A stretch of 64,000 bases of DNA from Arthrobacter sp. TMP15 (GCF_039529835.1 NZ_CP154262.1:3162001-3226000), one strand, 5' to 3'. Shown: positions 8,890-19,256, numbered from the stretch's first letter. The notes: a model not told the origin generated them from the letters alone. Numbers and translations: made by a program.

Positions 8890-8981
8890 GCTTCGACTCC
8901 TGCGCACCGTTTCACTATGCTAGTGCCGCCACTGTGATCGCTGCGGCACCACAGTGGACCATGGTGCGCAGGAGTCGAAGC
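8890..8981. repeat. Nested inverted repeat after kdpE (hairpin C)
   Basis: Outer arms 8890-8908 and 8963-8981 are perfect 19-bp complements. Inside, GTGCCGC/GCGGCAC (8923-8929 with 8943-8949) and CCACTGTG/CACAGTGG (8929-8936 with 8950-8957) offer two mutually exclusive inner stems. It starts two bases after the kdpE stop codon, fitting an operon-end structure; no T-tract follows. Confidence 0.85.
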
Positions 8982-8982
8982 T

Positions 8983-9657
8983 TTACGGCGAAAAACGGTA
9001 ACCCATCCCGGCTTCCGTCAATAAGTGCACAGGATTTGCCGGATCCCGCTCCAGTTTCCGTCGCAATTGCGCCATATAAACGCGCAGGTAATGAGTTTCC
9101 TTCGCATACGCCGGACCCCACACCTCAATCAGGATTTGCTGCTGGCTAACGAGCCGGCCGGGATTACGCACCAGCAACTCCAACACATTCCACTCAGTAG
9201 GAGTCATCCGCACAGCCTCGCCGCCACGATGCACCACCTTATTGGCAAGATCTACCGTGAATTCCGCCGCCTCAACAATCGACTCAGCCGTCGAAGGACC
9301 GGCCCGCCGCGTGGCAGCACGCACCCTGGCCAGCAGCTCATCGAGCCCGAACGGCTTCGTGACATAGTCATCGGCACCAGCATCCAGTGCCTGTACTTTG
9401 TCCTGCGAGCCGTGCCTGGCAGAGAGCACAATAATGGGCACCTCACTCCAGCCACGCAACCCGGCAATCACCTCTAGCCCGTCCATATCCGGCAATCCCA
9501 AATCAAGTACGACGACGTCAATCGCCTGGGTTTGGGCCGCCGCCAGCGCTGTGGTCCCGTTGGCAGCCGGAACAACCGTGTACCCGTGCGCGTGCAAGTT
9601 GATTTGCAGGGCTCGCAGGATCTGCGGTTCATCATCAACTATTAAGACAGTGGTCAC
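8983..9657 (-). CDS. kdpE: KdpE, OmpR-family response regulator of the potassium-uptake operon
   Basis: 224 residues. The receiver domain begins MTTVLIVDDEPQ with the phosphoacceptor Asp in VVVLDLGLPDMDG near residue 52 and the conserved Lys in DYVTKPFG near 102. The C-terminal winged helix includes MTPTEWNVLELLV and ends with ETHYLRVYMAQLRRKLE and GMGYRF. It is phosphorylated by KdpD and activates kdp transcription under K+ limitation or osmotic stress. The start is a GTG whose GTGA overlaps the kdpD stop, showing translational coupling. Confidence 0.96.
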   Translation of the reverse strand: MTTVLIVDDEPQILRALQINLHAHGYTVVPAANGTTALAAAQTQAIDVVVLDLGLPDMDGLEVIAGLRGWSEVPIIVLSARHGSQDKVQALDAGADDYVTKPFGLDELLARVRAATRRAGPSTAESIVEAAEFTVDLANKVVHRGGEAVRMTPTEWNVLELLVRNPGRLVSQQQILIEVWGPAYAKETHYLRVYMAQLRRKLERDPANPVHLLTEAGMGYRFSP

Positions 9658-12230
9658 AGCTGTTTCCTCACAGTGTTCTGGTGGTTCTCGTGACTGGGTG
9701 GTCTGGAAATTCCCGTGGAGAGCGGCATCCTGATGATCATGGTCAATCCGCCGCCGGGTGTTTGTTCGGCTTCCAGAACGCCACCCATAATTTCGGTGAA
9801 ACCTTTGGCGACGGCCAGGCCCAGCCCAACACCGGTACCACCCTGTGGGCCGTAAGAGACGTCATCGAGCCGTTGAAAAGGCTTGAACATGGCCATAACA
9901 TCGGCTGCGGGGACGCCCTTGCCATGATCCACTATGCGCAATTCGCTGGCCGGATGGCCGTTGATGGTGGCACTGCCGCTGCCACCTATGGAGCCAAGCA
10001 CAGTGATGAAAGAGTCCGGAGCATACTTAACTGCGTTTTCAACGATATTGGCAATGACGCGTTCTAGGAGCCCCGGATCAGCCTCAATGGGTGGCATGTT
10101 CGCGGGTACTTCACTGTGGATCCGTTCTGATGGAAGGCCGTGCAACGCCACTGGCAGCACCTCCATCCACGTCACAGGTCCCGAGACAGGGTTGACCATT
10201 TCCGCGCTGAGCCGGGACATGTCCAAGAGGTTGCCAACCAAGGCATCCATTTTATCCGCGTAGTGCTCTATGGTTGCCAAAAGTTCGGCTTCATCTTCGG
10301 CACTAAAGCTCACCCCCGTTTGCCGCAGGCTACTCACCGAGAGTTTGATACCGGCCAAGGGGGTGCGCAGGTCATGGGATACGGCCCGCAGTACGGAGGT
10401 GCGAATCTTATTATCCTGGGAGAGCTGTTGGTTTTCTCGCTGTGTCAGAGTCAGTGCTTCCCGTTGTTCCAACGCCATCAGATGGGCGCCGAAAGCACTG
10501 AGCAGGCGGCGGTCGCTAGCTGGCAACACGCGGCCATTGAGCCCCAGCATCCACCGTTCAGAGATTTCTTCAACGTTCTCGGCGTCGTTGGGGGTAGCCG
10601 GCGGGTTCTCGCCCACGGAGGCGTCGGCTCGCCAGGTGGACAGATCACTGCCGGTGCCACTAAAAAGCACCACCGAGGTCATGGCGAAGTGATCGCGAAC
10701 CTGACCTAGGAACACCTGGACGGTATCCTGGGAAGCCAAAATTCCGCGGGCCAATTCACTTAATGTAGCTGCCTCAGCCCCGGCGCGGATGGCTTCCCGC
10801 GAGCGCCGCGCGGATTGGTCAACGGCGAGCGCCACGGCCACCGCCACTAGGAGGAAGATGGCTAGGGCCAGAAGATTTTCGGGGTCGCTAATGGTCAGCG
10901 TTCCCACGGGTGGGGCCGAATAATAGTTTAGCAATAAGGTGCCCCAAACAGCTGCCACGATGGCTGGCCAGAGTCCGCCCACCAGGGCTACAGCAATGGC
11001 GGCGGCCAGTTGTATGACCATGGTGGTTTGCAGGCTCAGCGGCCCCGTGCCTAATTGCACCAAAATGGGCAGCACTGCGGCCAATACAAAGCCAAGGATT
11101 ACCCGTTTTTTATTTAGTTTCCCGCGGTTGCGCATGCGCTTGGTGGTGGCACCGAGTGGGTGCGGAACCATGTGCACGTCGATGTCGCCGGCATTGCGCA
11201 CCACCATGGCCCCAACTCCAGGCCGTGCCAAAAACCCCAGCAGTGGCTTCCGGCGAGAGGTGCCAATGACGATCTGGGTGGCCCCAACGTTGCGAGAGAA
11301 TTCCAACAGGGCCTGCCCCGGATCATCCCCGCCCACGGAGTGATAGGTGCCGCCCAAGTCGGTGACGAGTTGGCGTTGAGTCTCCAAAGCGGCGGGGGCG
11401 TTCCCACTCACACCATCGGAGCGCGGGACATGCACCGCCAATAGCTCCCCACCACTGACCCGACTCAAGATCCTGGCGGCTCGGCGCAGTAGATACTCCC
11501 CCTCGGGACCGCCCGTTAAACCAACCACCACCCGCTCCCGGATGGGCCAACTGGTTTCAATCCCGTGGCTCTGGCGGTAATGCGCCACTCCTTCTTCGAC
11601 CCGGTCTGCCAACCAAAGCAGTGCCAGTTCGCGTAGCGCTGTGAGGTTACCCAACCGGAAATAGTTGGCCAAGGCGGCATCGACCTTGTCGCTGGCATAG
11701 ATATTTCCCACGCTGAGGCGTTGCCGCAACAGTTCCGGGGCAATGTCTACAAGCTCAATCTGCTCTGCTCGACGCACAATGTCATCGGGTACCGTTTCCT
11801 GCTGCCTTACCCCGGTGATGGTTTCCACCACGTCCCCCAAGGAAGCAAGGTGCTGGACGTTCAGTGTTGAGTAGACATCAATCCCGGCGGCTAGTAACTG
11901 CTCCACATCCTGCCAGCGTTTAGCGTTGGCAGATCCTGGCACGTTGCTATGGGCATACTCATCCACCAGCGCCAGTGCCGGGCGCCGCGCAAGGAGGGCC
12001 GCGACGTCGAGCTCCTGGAAGTCCGCGTCCCGGTAGGCAATACACACAGTGGGTAACACCTCAAGGTCATGGACTTGGGCCCGGGTTTGGGCCCGGCCGT
12101 GGTCCAGGATGATGCCCGCCACCACGTCCACCCCTGCCGCAGACTGGGCGCGACCTTCCTCCAGCATGGTGTAGGTTTTGCCCACACCGGGTGCCGCGCC
12201 CAGAAAAATCCGTAATATGCCCCGTGCCAT
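9654..12230 (-). CDS. kdpD: KdpD, osmosensitive K+ channel sensor histidine kinase
   Basis: 858 residues, close to the E. coli length. Order of domains: N-terminal KdpD domain with Walker A GAAPGVGKT (11-19) and DEYAHSN; a USP-like domain (about 230-360, VIGTSRR); four membrane segments around 380-480; GAF-like region; HisKA with the phospho-acceptor in VSHDLRTPLAG near 620; and a HATPase domain with VENAVKYAP and GGTGVGLGLAVAKG. It senses K+ limitation and phosphorylates KdpE. It sits 21 bases after kdpC and overlaps kdpE by four bases. Confidence 0.97.
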   Translation of the reverse strand: MARGILRIFLGAAPGVGKTYTMLEEGRAQSAAGVDVVAGIILDHGRAQTRAQVHDLEVLPTVCIAYRDADFQELDVAALLARRPALALVDEYAHSNVPGSANAKRWQDVEQLLAAGIDVYSTLNVQHLASLGDVVETITGVRQQETVPDDIVRRAEQIELVDIAPELLRQRLSVGNIYASDKVDAALANYFRLGNLTALRELALLWLADRVEEGVAHYRQSHGIETSWPIRERVVVGLTGGPEGEYLLRRAARILSRVSGGELLAVHVPRSDGVSGNAPAALETQRQLVTDLGGTYHSVGGDDPGQALLEFSRNVGATQIVIGTSRRKPLLGFLARPGVGAMVVRNAGDIDVHMVPHPLGATTKRMRNRGKLNKKRVILGFVLAAVLPILVQLGTGPLSLQTTMVIQLAAAIAVALVGGLWPAIVAAVWGTLLLNYYSAPPVGTLTISDPENLLALAIFLLVAVAVALAVDQSARRSREAIRAGAEAATLSELARGILASQDTVQVFLGQVRDHFAMTSVVLFSGTGSDLSTWRADASVGENPPATPNDAENVEEISERWMLGLNGRVLPASDRRLLSAFGAHLMALEQREALTLTQRENQQLSQDNKIRTSVLRAVSHDLRTPLAGIKLSVSSLRQTGVSFSAEDEAELLATIEHYADKMDALVGNLLDMSRLSAEMVNPVSGPVTWMEVLPVALHGLPSERIHSEVPANMPPIEADPGLLERVIANIVENAVKYAPDSFITVLGSIGGSGSATINGHPASELRIVDHGKGVPAADVMAMFKPFQRLDDVSYGPQGGTGVGLGLAVAKGFTEIMGGVLEAEQTPGGGLTMIIRMPLSTGISRPPSHENHQNTVRKQL

Positions 12231-12251
12231 AACGCTTATTCTCGCAGTACC

Positions 12252-12833
12252 TTAGGGATTGCTCCGCGCCTTGAGTAGCGCGGCGTTCAACGTGGTGGTG
12301 TTGACCGAAGGCTGACCCAGGAAACCCAACACACCATTGTTGGTGTTTTCCCGGATCAGCTCACCCACCGCGGGCTCGCCCAGCCCTGTTGCTTTAGCTA
12401 CCCGAGGCAGCTGCATCTGCGCATTGGCCACCGAAATGTGCGGATCCAATCCGGAGCCACTGGCCGTCAGCGCATCAAGGGGAATGCTCTTAGATACAAC
12501 GTTTTCCCGTGCAGCCACCTCAACAGTGGTAGCAGCCAGGGCCTCCACCAGTGCTGGTTGATTGGGCCCGAAGTTACGCGGTGAGGACCCGGCCGCATCC
12601 CATTGGACAGCGGAGGGACGGGGGTAGAAGAATTCATCTCCCGTGACGGGCTGGGCAAGCAGTGAAGAGCCCGCAGCTTTCCCATCCACGCTGACAAGTG
12701 AACCGTTGGCTTGTGCGGGAGCAATGAGCTGTCCTAGCCCGAAGACCAGGGCAGGGTAGGCCAGACCCAAAATGAGTGTGGCACACAGCAGGAATCGCAA
12801 AGCGGTTAATAGTTGGCGTCCATAGGCGTACAT
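12252..12833 (-). CDS. kdpC: KdpC, K+-transporting ATPase subunit C
   Basis: 193 residues from the ATG at 12833; the longer frame to 12902 would overlap kdpB and is rejected. One membrane segment lies near residues 10-32 (LLCATLILGLAYPALVFGLG). Characteristic KdpC motifs follow: GSSLLAQPV, FYPRPSAV, SGSGLDPHIS near 130, and a C-terminal VNTTTLNAALL. The subunit stabilises KdpA-KdpB and assists ATP binding. It starts four bases after the kdpB stop. Confidence 0.96.
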   Translation of the reverse strand: MYAYGRQLLTALRFLLCATLILGLAYPALVFGLGQLIAPAQANGSLVSVDGKAAGSSLLAQPVTGDEFFYPRPSAVQWDAAGSSPRNFGPNQPALVEALAATTVEVAARENVVSKSIPLDALTASGSGLDPHISVANAQMQLPRVAKATGLGEPAVGELIRENTNNGVLGFLGQPSVNTTTLNAALLKARSNP

Positions 12834-12837
12834 AGTG

Positions 12838-14952
12838 CTAACCAATCGTTGGGAAGGCAGAAAGAACAAGGTCAATGGCTTTGATGCCGATGAACGGGGC
12901 AATCATGCCGCCCAATCCGTACACCAGCAGGTTCCTAGACAGCGCCTGAGCGGCGGACACCGCCCGGTATTTGACCCCGCGCAACGCCACCGGCACCAGC
13001 AGGACAATAATGAGGGCGTTGAAAATCACGGCGGAGAGAATGGCGCTCTGCGGGGAGGAGAGTCCCATGATGTTCAAAAGCCCCAGCCCTGGGAACGTGG
13101 CCGCGAACAAGGCCGGAACAATGGCAAAATACTTCGCCACATCATTGGCCACCGAGAACGTGGTCAAGGAACCACGGGTGATCAGCAACGCCTTTCCGAT
13201 GCCCACAATGTCGATCAGCTTGGTGGGATCGGAATCCAGGTCCACCATGTTGGCCGCTTCCTTGGCTGCACTGGTGCCTGAATTCATGGCCACCCCCACA
13301 TCCGCGGCTGCCAGCGCCGGGGCATCGTTGGTGCCGTCCCCTGTCATTGCCACCAGCCGCCCGGACTCCTGCTCGGCTTTGATGACGGCAAGCTTGTCCT
13401 CCGGGGTGGCCTCGGCCACAAAGTCATCCACGCCGGCCTCGGCCGCAATGGCCGCCGCCGTGATCTTGTTATCCCCGGTGATCATGATGGTTTTGATGCC
13501 CATGGCCCGCAGCTCGGCGAACCGCTCCTTCATGCCGGGTTTAACCACATCCGCTAAGTGAATGACACCCAGAACCTGAGCGCGCTCGCCGTCATAGCTG
13601 GCCACCAGCAGCGGAGTGCCACCAGTGCCGGAAATAGTCTCTACAGCCTGTTGCACTTCAGCTGGCAGCCGCCCGCCGCGCTCGCTGACATAGTGTTCGA
13701 CGGCGGATCCGGCCCCTTTGCGGACCTCCCGGACAGTGGTGCCAGGGTTGGCCAGGTGGCCTACTGGCAGGTTCAGCCCGCTCATGCGAGTCGTGGCGCT
13801 GAATTCAATGATTTCAACGTCGGCACTCAGCGCCTGTGTGGCGCCGATTCCACCAGCCGCAACTCCTTCAGCCTCCCCATCGGCCAGTTCCACAATGGAG
13901 CGGCCCTCGGGGGTTTCATCGGCCAAAGAAGACAACCTGGCGGTTTCGATCAGCTCGCTGGCGCTCACACCACTGGCGGCAATAAATGCCACTGCGCGGC
14001 GATTTCCGTACGTGATGGTGCCGGTCTTATCCAGCAACAAGGTGGTCACATCGCCGGCTGTTTCCACGGCCCGCCCAGAGGTGGCCAGCACATTGCGTTG
14101 GATGAGCCGGTCCATGCCGGCTATACCGATAGCCGGCACCAACGCCCCAATGGTGGTGGGAATCAGGCAGACCACCAGGGCTACCAAGACCACAGGGCTT
14201 GGCAGCGCATCGGCGAACGCCGCCATGGGTGCCAAGGTCATAATGGCCACAACGAACACGATGGTCAGCGAGGCCAAGAGTACGTTCAGGGCAATCTCGT
14301 TGGGTGTTTTTTGCCGGGTGGCGCCCTCCACGAGGGAGATCATCCGGTCCAAAAACGTTTTGCCGCTGGCTGCATTAATGCGAACCACAATCCTGTCCGA
14401 GAGCACCATGGTGCCGCCGGTGACCGAACTCCTGTCCCCGCCAGATTCACGGATCACAGGTGCTGATTCACCCGTGATGGCGGATTCATCAACGCTGGCC
14501 AGGCCCTCAATGACGTCACCGTCGCTGGGGATCAACTCCCCGGCAACAACAATCACTATGTCCCCCACCACCAGATCGGTGCCGGGGACCATTTCTTCGC
14601 TGTACTGTGGCTCTTCCCCTGCCAACTGGCCGGCGGGCACCAAAGCCGAGCTCCGGCGTCGTGCCATGACTGAGCTGCGGGCTGAACGCAGGCTGTCTGC
14701 CTGCGCCTTGCCACGGCCCTCGGCGATGGACTCGGCCAGGTTTCCGAACAGCACGGTCAGCCACAACCAGACCGTGACACTGATGGAAAACACTGCCGTG
14801 GAGGAACCCAGGACGAGCTGTTGGATACTCACCGCGGTGCACAAGAAGGAACCGATGAGCACAGTGAACATCACCGGGGAATGGATCATGAGGCGGGGGT
14901 TGAGCTTGCGGAACGCCAGGGGCAGAGCCGCGCGGAGGGTGGTCAGGTTCAT
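12838..14952 (-). CDS. kdpB: KdpB, K+-transporting P-type ATPase catalytic subunit
   Basis: 704 residues. P-type ATPase signatures are clear: [12 protein letters not shown] in the actuator domain, the phosphorylation motif DKTGTIT near residue 310, [10 protein letters not shown] and [18 protein letters not shown] in the P domain, and [10 protein letters not shown] in the following membrane region. It hydrolyses ATP to drive K+ uptake through KdpA. The ATG overlaps the kdpA stop by four bases, so translation is coupled. Confidence 0.98.
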   Translation of the reverse strand: MNLTTLRAALPLAFRKLNPRLMIHSPVMFTVLIGSFLCTAVSIQQLVLGSSTAVFSISVTVWLWLTVLFGNLAESIAEGRGKAQADSLRSARSSVMARRRSSALVPAGQLAGEEPQYSEEMVPGTDLVVGDIVIVVAGELIPSDGDVIEGLASVDESAITGESAPVIRESGGDRSSVTGGTMVLSDRIVVRINAASGKTFLDRMISLVEGATRQKTPNEIALNVLLASLTIVFVVAIMTLAPMAAFADALPSPVVLVALVVCLIPTTIGALVPAIGIAGMDRLIQRNVLATSGRAVETAGDVTTLLLDKTGTITYGNRRAVAFIAASGVSASELIETARLSSLADETPEGRSIVELADGEAEGVAAGGIGATQALSADVEIIEFSATTRMSGLNLPVGHLANPGTTVREVRKGAGSAVEHYVSERGGRLPAEVQQAVETISGTGGTPLLVASYDGERAQVLGVIHLADVVKPGMKERFAELRAMGIKTIMITGDNKITAAAIAAEAGVDDFVAEATPEDKLAVIKAEQESGRLVAMTGDGTNDAPALAAADVGVAMNSGTSAAKEAANMVDLDSDPTKLIDIVGIGKALLITRGSLTTFSVANDVAKYFAIVPALFAATFPGLGLLNIMGLSSPQSAILSAVIFNALIIVLLVPVALRGVKYRAVSAAQALSRNLLVYGLGGMIAPFIGIKAIDLVLSAFPTIG

Positions 14953-16604
14953 TTCAGCAGTCCTTCAGCAGCCGGGCCCAAGGCGAGCGCCGGGAAGTAG
15001 GTGAGTGCGGTGAGGATCAGTACGATCCCGCCAAGCAGCACCGCAAAGAGGGGGCCGTGCGTGGCGAGGGTGCCGGCAGTAGTGGGGATTTTGCGTTGTT
15101 TGGCGAAGGAACCGGCCAGGGCCAGCACCAGGGCGATCGGCAGGAACCGGCCAAAGAACATGGCCAGTGCCAACATGGTGGCCAATGCCGGTCCGGAGCT
15201 GGTGATGCCCCCAAAGGCGGAGCCGTTATTGTTCGCGGCCGAGGTGAAGGCGTACAGCACCTCGCTGAAGCCATGCGGGCCTTCGGCGGGTGCGGCGGCG
15301 GCGAGCGCAGGAATGGAGACGGTGATGGCCGTACCGAGCAACACCAGGGTTGGTGTCACCAGAATGTACACCGCCACCAGCTTCATTTGCCCGGCGCCAA
15401 CTTTTTTGCCCAGCATTTCCGGGGTTCGTCCCACCATGAGTCCGCCAATGAAGACGGCCACTACTGAGAGCACCAACAGCCCGTACAGTCCCGAGCCCAC
15501 GCCGCCGGGAGCAATTTCTCCCAGCATCATGTTCACCATGGCCAGTCCGCCGGCCAAGGGCGGCAGGGAGTCATGGGCGGCATTGACGGCCCCGGTTGAA
15601 GTCAGCGTGGTGGCGGTGGCGAACAATGCTGTGCCGTTGGCGCCGAACCGTTGCTCAATGCCTTCACCAACGCTGGTTCCGGTGCCTGCGAAGGCGGCAA
15701 GTGCCCAGCCCATCAGCGCTGTGGAAATGAGCCAGAAGGCGGCCATGACGGTAAGTAGCGTGTAGCCCTGGCGTTTATCGCCCACCATGCGCCCGTACAT
15801 GGCCGGCAAGGAGAACGGGATCAGTAAGATCAAGAACACCTCAAAGAGGTTGCTGAGCGCATTGGGGTTTTCAAAGGGGTGGGCGGAGTTGGCGTTGAAG
15901 TAGCCGCCGCCATTGGTGCCCAGGAGCTTAATAACTTCCTGCGAGGCCACGGGCCCGCCCGGGACAGTCTGCTGAGCACCGGTAACCAGGGTGTGGATGT
16001 CGGTGCCGCCCCAGTTTTGCACAACCCCTGTGATGATCAGCACCACTGCGCCAATGATGCTGATGGGCAGTAGCACTCTGAGTGCGCCGCGGGTCAGATC
16101 CACCCAAAAGTTCCCTAGATTGGAAGTTTGGGCCCGCACGAGTCCGCGGATCAGCGCTACCACCACTGCGAGTCCGACGGCGGCGGAGAGGAAGTTCTGC
16201 ACGGCCAGCCCCAGCATCTGCACACCGAAGCCCAGCGTGGTTTCCGGTGCGTACGTCTGCCAGTTGGTGTTGGTCACAAAGGATACGGCCGTGTTCATGG
16301 CAACCCACGGATCAACGGACCCCAGGCCCTGGTTGAACGGAAGCACCCCTTGGAGCAGTTGGAAGGAAAATAACACCACAATGGAGACGATGCTAAAGGC
16401 CAGCAGCGAGCGCAGGTAAATCTTCCAATGCTGATCTGCGTGAGGGTCCACGCCTGCCAGTTTGTATAAGCCACGTTCCATGACGAAGTGCTTGTGACTA
16501 CTAAATGTTGCAGCTAAATATTTTCCCACCGGTTGGTGCAAGGCACCGAGGGCCACTATTAAAATGACCACTTGGGTGGCCAGCGCAAAAGCATTGAGTT
16601 CCAT
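14949..16604 (-). CDS. kdpA: KdpA, potassium-binding and translocating subunit
   Basis: 551 residues from the ATG at 16604 (MELNAFALA). A frame extension to GTG codons at 16616/16619 would overlap kdpF and is less likely. About ten membrane helices are visible. Selectivity-filter loops of the K+-transporter superfamily appear as [27 protein letters not shown] and [12 protein letters not shown]. It forms the K+ pathway of the Kdp complex. It lies directly downstream of kdpF. Confidence 0.97.
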   Translation of the reverse strand: MELNAFALATQVVILIVALGALHQPVGKYLAATFSSHKHFVMERGLYKLAGVDPHADQHWKIYLRSLLAFSIVSIVVLFSFQLLQGVLPFNQGLGSVDPWVAMNTAVSFVTNTNWQTYAPETTLGFGVQMLGLAVQNFLSAAVGLAVVVALIRGLVRAQTSNLGNFWVDLTRGALRVLLPISIIGAVVLIITGVVQNWGGTDIHTLVTGAQQTVPGGPVASQEVIKLLGTNGGGYFNANSAHPFENPNALSNLFEVFLILLIPFSLPAMYGRMVGDKRQGYTLLTVMAAFWLISTALMGWALAAFAGTGTSVGEGIEQRFGANGTALFATATTLTSTGAVNAAHDSLPPLAGGLAMVNMMLGEIAPGGVGSGLYGLLVLSVVAVFIGGLMVGRTPEMLGKKVGAGQMKLVAVYILVTPTLVLLGTAITVSIPALAAAAPAEGPHGFSEVLYAFTSAANNNGSAFGGITSSGPALATMLALAMFFGRFLPIALVLALAGSFAKQRKIPTTAGTLATHGPLFAVLLGGIVLILTALTYFPALALGPAAEGLLK

Positions 16605-16612
16605 GGCGGCGT

Positions 16613-16705
16613 TCACCACTTCTCAGGTCGAATGAGCGCCGTGAGCAGGTATGCCAGCAGTCCCAGCCCCACCAACCCAAGGATTATCCACGTCAGCAAT
16701 TCCAC
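16613..16705 (-). CDS. kdpF: KdpF, small membrane subunit of the Kdp ATPase (30 aa)
   Basis: A 30-residue frame starts with GTG at 16705 and ends with TGA at 16613-16615. The product is one hydrophobic helix (LLTWIILGLVGLGLLAYLL) followed by TALIRPEKW; the RPEKW-type end is the usual mark of KdpF. GAGAG lies upstream as a possible SD. It precedes kdpA with nine bases between its stop and the kdpA ATG. KdpF stabilises the KdpABC complex in the membrane. The gene is so short that automatic calling easily misses it. Confidence 0.92.
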   Translation of the reverse strand: MELLTWIILGLVGLGLLAYLLTALIRPEKW

Positions 16706-16783
16706 AGCCAGCTCTCTTTCACAATGTGCGTTGATGTCTGGATCCATCGCACACCCGATTTGCCGCCGTGGGGGGCTTTTTTA

Positions 16784-16815
16784 CGCCTTCTTAACGCTGG
16801 GGCACCGCTTCTTGA
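16784..16815 (-). promoter_or_regulatory. Direct repeats upstream of kdpF, possible KdpE site
   Basis: On the minus strand TCAAGAAGCG and TTAAGAAGGCG recur about 22 bp apart, 80-110 bp before the kdpF start. OmpR-family regulators bind direct repeats, so this is a candidate KdpE operator. The repeats are short and the assignment is inference. Confidence 0.3.
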
Positions 16816-16850
16816 TACGTTCCTGACGAGCACCCCCAGCTAGCCAGCAC

Positions 16851-17600
16851 CTAAGCGCTGAAACCACCATCTGCCTTGATCAGCTGGCCACTGACCCAGC
16901 GTCCGGCCGGCGAGAGCAGGAACGCCGCGATCGGAGCTACATCTGCCGGGGTGCCAAGCCGTCCGCCGGGCTGCAGTGCTGTTAACTCAGTACGGGTGGG
17001 GCCATCCATCCAGCCGGTGTCCACAGGTCCTGGGTTCAGCACATTGGCACTGATACCCCGGTTTCCCAGTTCACGGGCAGCAGCAATAATGATCCTGTCC
17101 AACGCACCTTTCGATGCCCCATACGGAAGGTTAAACGCTGTGTGGTCACTTGTCAGCGCCACCACAGCTCCGCCGTCGTCCGGGACTTGGTGGGCGAAAG
17201 CGGCAACCAACTGCCAGCTAGCCCGAGTATTGACGGCAAAATGGCGTTCGAAGCTCTCCAACGATGTCTGCAGTATCCCGGAGTCAACGGATTCGCTGTG
17301 CGAGAGCACCATCCCCGTCAGCGGCCCGGCTTCCGAAGCGATCCTCGCCATGAGAGTCTCAACTGCGGTGGGGTCCGTCAAGTCCGCCGGAATCCCCCAC
17401 ACCTTGGCGCCAGCAGACTCAAGCTCCGCCGTGAGCATGCCGACGTCGCCATGCGCCGTTCCCCACGGCATGCGCTCGTCATAAGCCTGCCAATAGCTAA
17501 GGACAAGGTCCCATCCCTCAGCTGCCAAGGCCCTGGCAATGCCCGCCCCGATCCCAACGTTGCGGCCCACACCTGTAATTAACGCGGTTTTCTTGTCCAT
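16851..17600 (-). CDS. SDR family oxidoreductase
   Basis: 249 residues. The N-terminus KKTALITGVGRNVGIGAGIA carries the glycine-rich cofactor loop, an enoyl-reductase-like variant of the classical TGxxxGIG. NTRASWQLVAAF is helix 4, the catalytic Ser is in VVALTSD and the Tyr/Lys pair in YGASKGAL near residue 160; NPGPVDTGWM follows. The C-terminal GRWVSGQLIKADGGFSA is typical of classical SDRs. The substrate is unknown. The gene lies between the kdp promoter region and a divergent amidohydrolase gene. Confidence 0.9.
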   Translation of the reverse strand: MDKKTALITGVGRNVGIGAGIARALAAEGWDLVLSYWQAYDERMPWGTAHGDVGMLTAELESAGAKVWGIPADLTDPTAVETLMARIASEAGPLTGMVLSHSESVDSGILQTSLESFERHFAVNTRASWQLVAAFAHQVPDDGGAVVALTSDHTAFNLPYGASKGALDRIIIAAARELGNRGISANVLNPGPVDTGWMDGPTRTELTALQPGGRLGTPADVAPIAAFLLSPAGRWVSGQLIKADGGFSA

Positions 17601-17699
17601 CATCTCAGCCTATGCCTGCGCCTCGGACCGCGGAGCCCGCTCTGCGTAAAATACGCGGTAGCTTGGAAGAGTCCACCCCACGCCACATGAAAGGCCGCC

Positions 17700-19100
17700 A
17701 TGAGCAGCTCACAGCCAGCACCCAAACCCGGTTTCATCCCAGGCCGCGTCACCCGGAGGGCGGCTGCTCCGGCAGGAAAACCAGGCTCAGCGGCTTTAAA
17801 GACCGGCATTTCAGCGGCCCCCACACCTAACCGTGGTGGCAAGAAACCTGTTCCAGCTGGAAAAAAGACTCCCGACACCGCCACTATTAGCGCCGCGATC
17901 CGGGAAGCCGCTGCTGCTGCAAAAAAGCGTGTTCTAGCCATCACCAACGCACATGTGGTGCCGGTAGAAGGCGATCCCTTCAACGGCACACTGTTGGTGG
18001 AAAGCGGCAAGATTCTGGCCTTGGGCGCATCCGTACAGGTCCCGGACGGCGCCGATGTGCTCGATGCCAAGGGCCAATGGCTGCTGCCCGGCTTCATCGA
18101 CGCACATGTCCACCTAGGCATGCACCCGGAAGGTGAAGTCTCTTCCACCAGCGATGTGAATGAAATGACGGATCCGGTCATGGCAGCGGTGCGGGCCATT
18201 GACGCCGTTGACCCTTTCGACCCCGGCTTTGACGATGCCCTTGCTGGCGGTATCACCACTGTCAACGTCAACCCCGGCTCTGGGAATCCGATAGGCGGCC
18301 TGGCAGTAGCGATGCATACGCACGGCCGGTATATCGAAGAAATGGTGTTGCGCTCCCCCAGCGGCCTAAAATCCGCGTTGGGTGAGAATCCCAAGAATGT
18401 TTATGATGAGAAGAAGAAAACTCCTTCCACCCGTTTGGGCACGGCGCTAGTGATCCGGCAGGCGTTTATGGCCGCACAGAACTGGCTGGCCCTGCCTGAG
18501 CCGCGGCCTCGGGACGCGCATATGGAAGCACTGGCCATGGTTCTGCGCCGTGAGATTCCCTGGCGTCAACATTGCCACCGAGCCGACGACATTGCTACAG
18601 CCATCCGGCTGGCTGATGAGTTTGGCTACGATCTTGTCATTGACCATGGCACTGAAGCCCACGTGTTGGGTGATGTTCTGGCCAAACGGGGTACCCCTGT
18701 GCTGATTGGTCCGCTGTTCACCACTAAGTCCAAACCGGAGCTACGCGCCCGGTCCATTGCGAATCCCGGAAAACTGGCAGAGGCTGGTGTTGAAATTTCC
18801 ATCATTACCGACCACCCTGTTGTGCCTATCAACTTCCTGGCCCACCAAGCAAGTTTGGCGATCAAAGAGGGCCTGGATAGAACAACGGCGCTGAATGCCA
18901 TCACCATCAACCCCGCAAAGGTTCTGGGCTTGGCAGAGCGGGTTGGCTCATTGCAGGTTGGCAAGGACGCGGACTTGGTCCTGTGGAGTGGGGACCCGCT
19001 AGATGTGATGCAACGGGCGCTGCAGGTCTTCATTGGTGGCAAACCGGTATACAAGTACGACGACGTGAGGCAACTGGGCGTCACAGCACCGCGGGTGTAA
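17700..19100 (+). CDS. Amidohydrolase family protein (imidazolonepropionase-like) with a basic N-terminal extension
   Basis: 466 residues. The first 70 or so are rich in Pro, Lys, Ala and Gly (KPGSAALK, KKPVPAGKKTPD) and look disordered. The metal-dependent hydrolase core follows: LLPGFIDAHVHLGMHPEGE near residue 125 with the HxH metal motif, WRQHCHRADD near 285, DLVIDHGTEAH near 310, SIITDHPVVP near 365, and a closing GKDADLVLWSGDPLD segment. Such enzymes hydrolyse cyclic amides or related bonds; the substrate is not predictable. SD AAAGG precedes the ATG. A long hairpin terminator follows. Confidence 0.88.
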   Translation: MSSSQPAPKPGFIPGRVTRRAAAPAGKPGSAALKTGISAAPTPNRGGKKPVPAGKKTPDTATISAAIREAAAAAKKRVLAITNAHVVPVEGDPFNGTLLVESGKILALGASVQVPDGADVLDAKGQWLLPGFIDAHVHLGMHPEGEVSSTSDVNEMTDPVMAAVRAIDAVDPFDPGFDDALAGGITTVNVNPGSGNPIGGLAVAMHTHGRYIEEMVLRSPSGLKSALGENPKNVYDEKKKTPSTRLGTALVIRQAFMAAQNWLALPEPRPRDAHMEALAMVLRREIPWRQHCHRADDIATAIRLADEFGYDLVIDHGTEAHVLGDVLAKRGTPVLIGPLFTTKSKPELRARSIANPGKLAEAGVEISIITDHPVVPINFLAHQASLAIKEGLDRTTALNAITINPAKVLGLAERVGSLQVGKDADLVLWSGDPLDVMQRALQVFIGGKPVYKYDDVRQLGVTAPRV

Positions 19101-19180
19101 CTTCCGCAGCGGGTGAAACTTCCGCAGGCACCGACTGCCCCTGCCAGCCGGTCTCCCAGCCTGCCAGCCCTAACCACAGA

Positions 19181-19256
19181 ACCGGCCCGTGGCCAAGGCC
19201 CTATGCCCCGCATTGTAGCGGCGGATAGGGGTTCTTGGTCACGGGCCGGTGTTGTT
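19181..19256 (+). terminator. Long hairpin terminator of the amidohydrolase gene
   Basis: Arms 19181-19197 and 19234-19250 pair over 17 positions with one G-T wobble. Inside, CCCTAT and ATAGGG extend the stem after a small bulge. GTTGTTTAA follows on the plus strand. The centre lies about 110 bases after the stop codon. Confidence 0.75.

Noticed and set aside
13718-15004. 428-codon plus-strand open frame
   Set aside because: Antisense to kdpB; no domain, and kdpB is complete and in an operon.
17600-18394. 264-codon minus-strand open frame
   Set aside because: Antisense to the N-terminal part of the amidohydrolase; Pro/Ser/Gly-rich with no motif.
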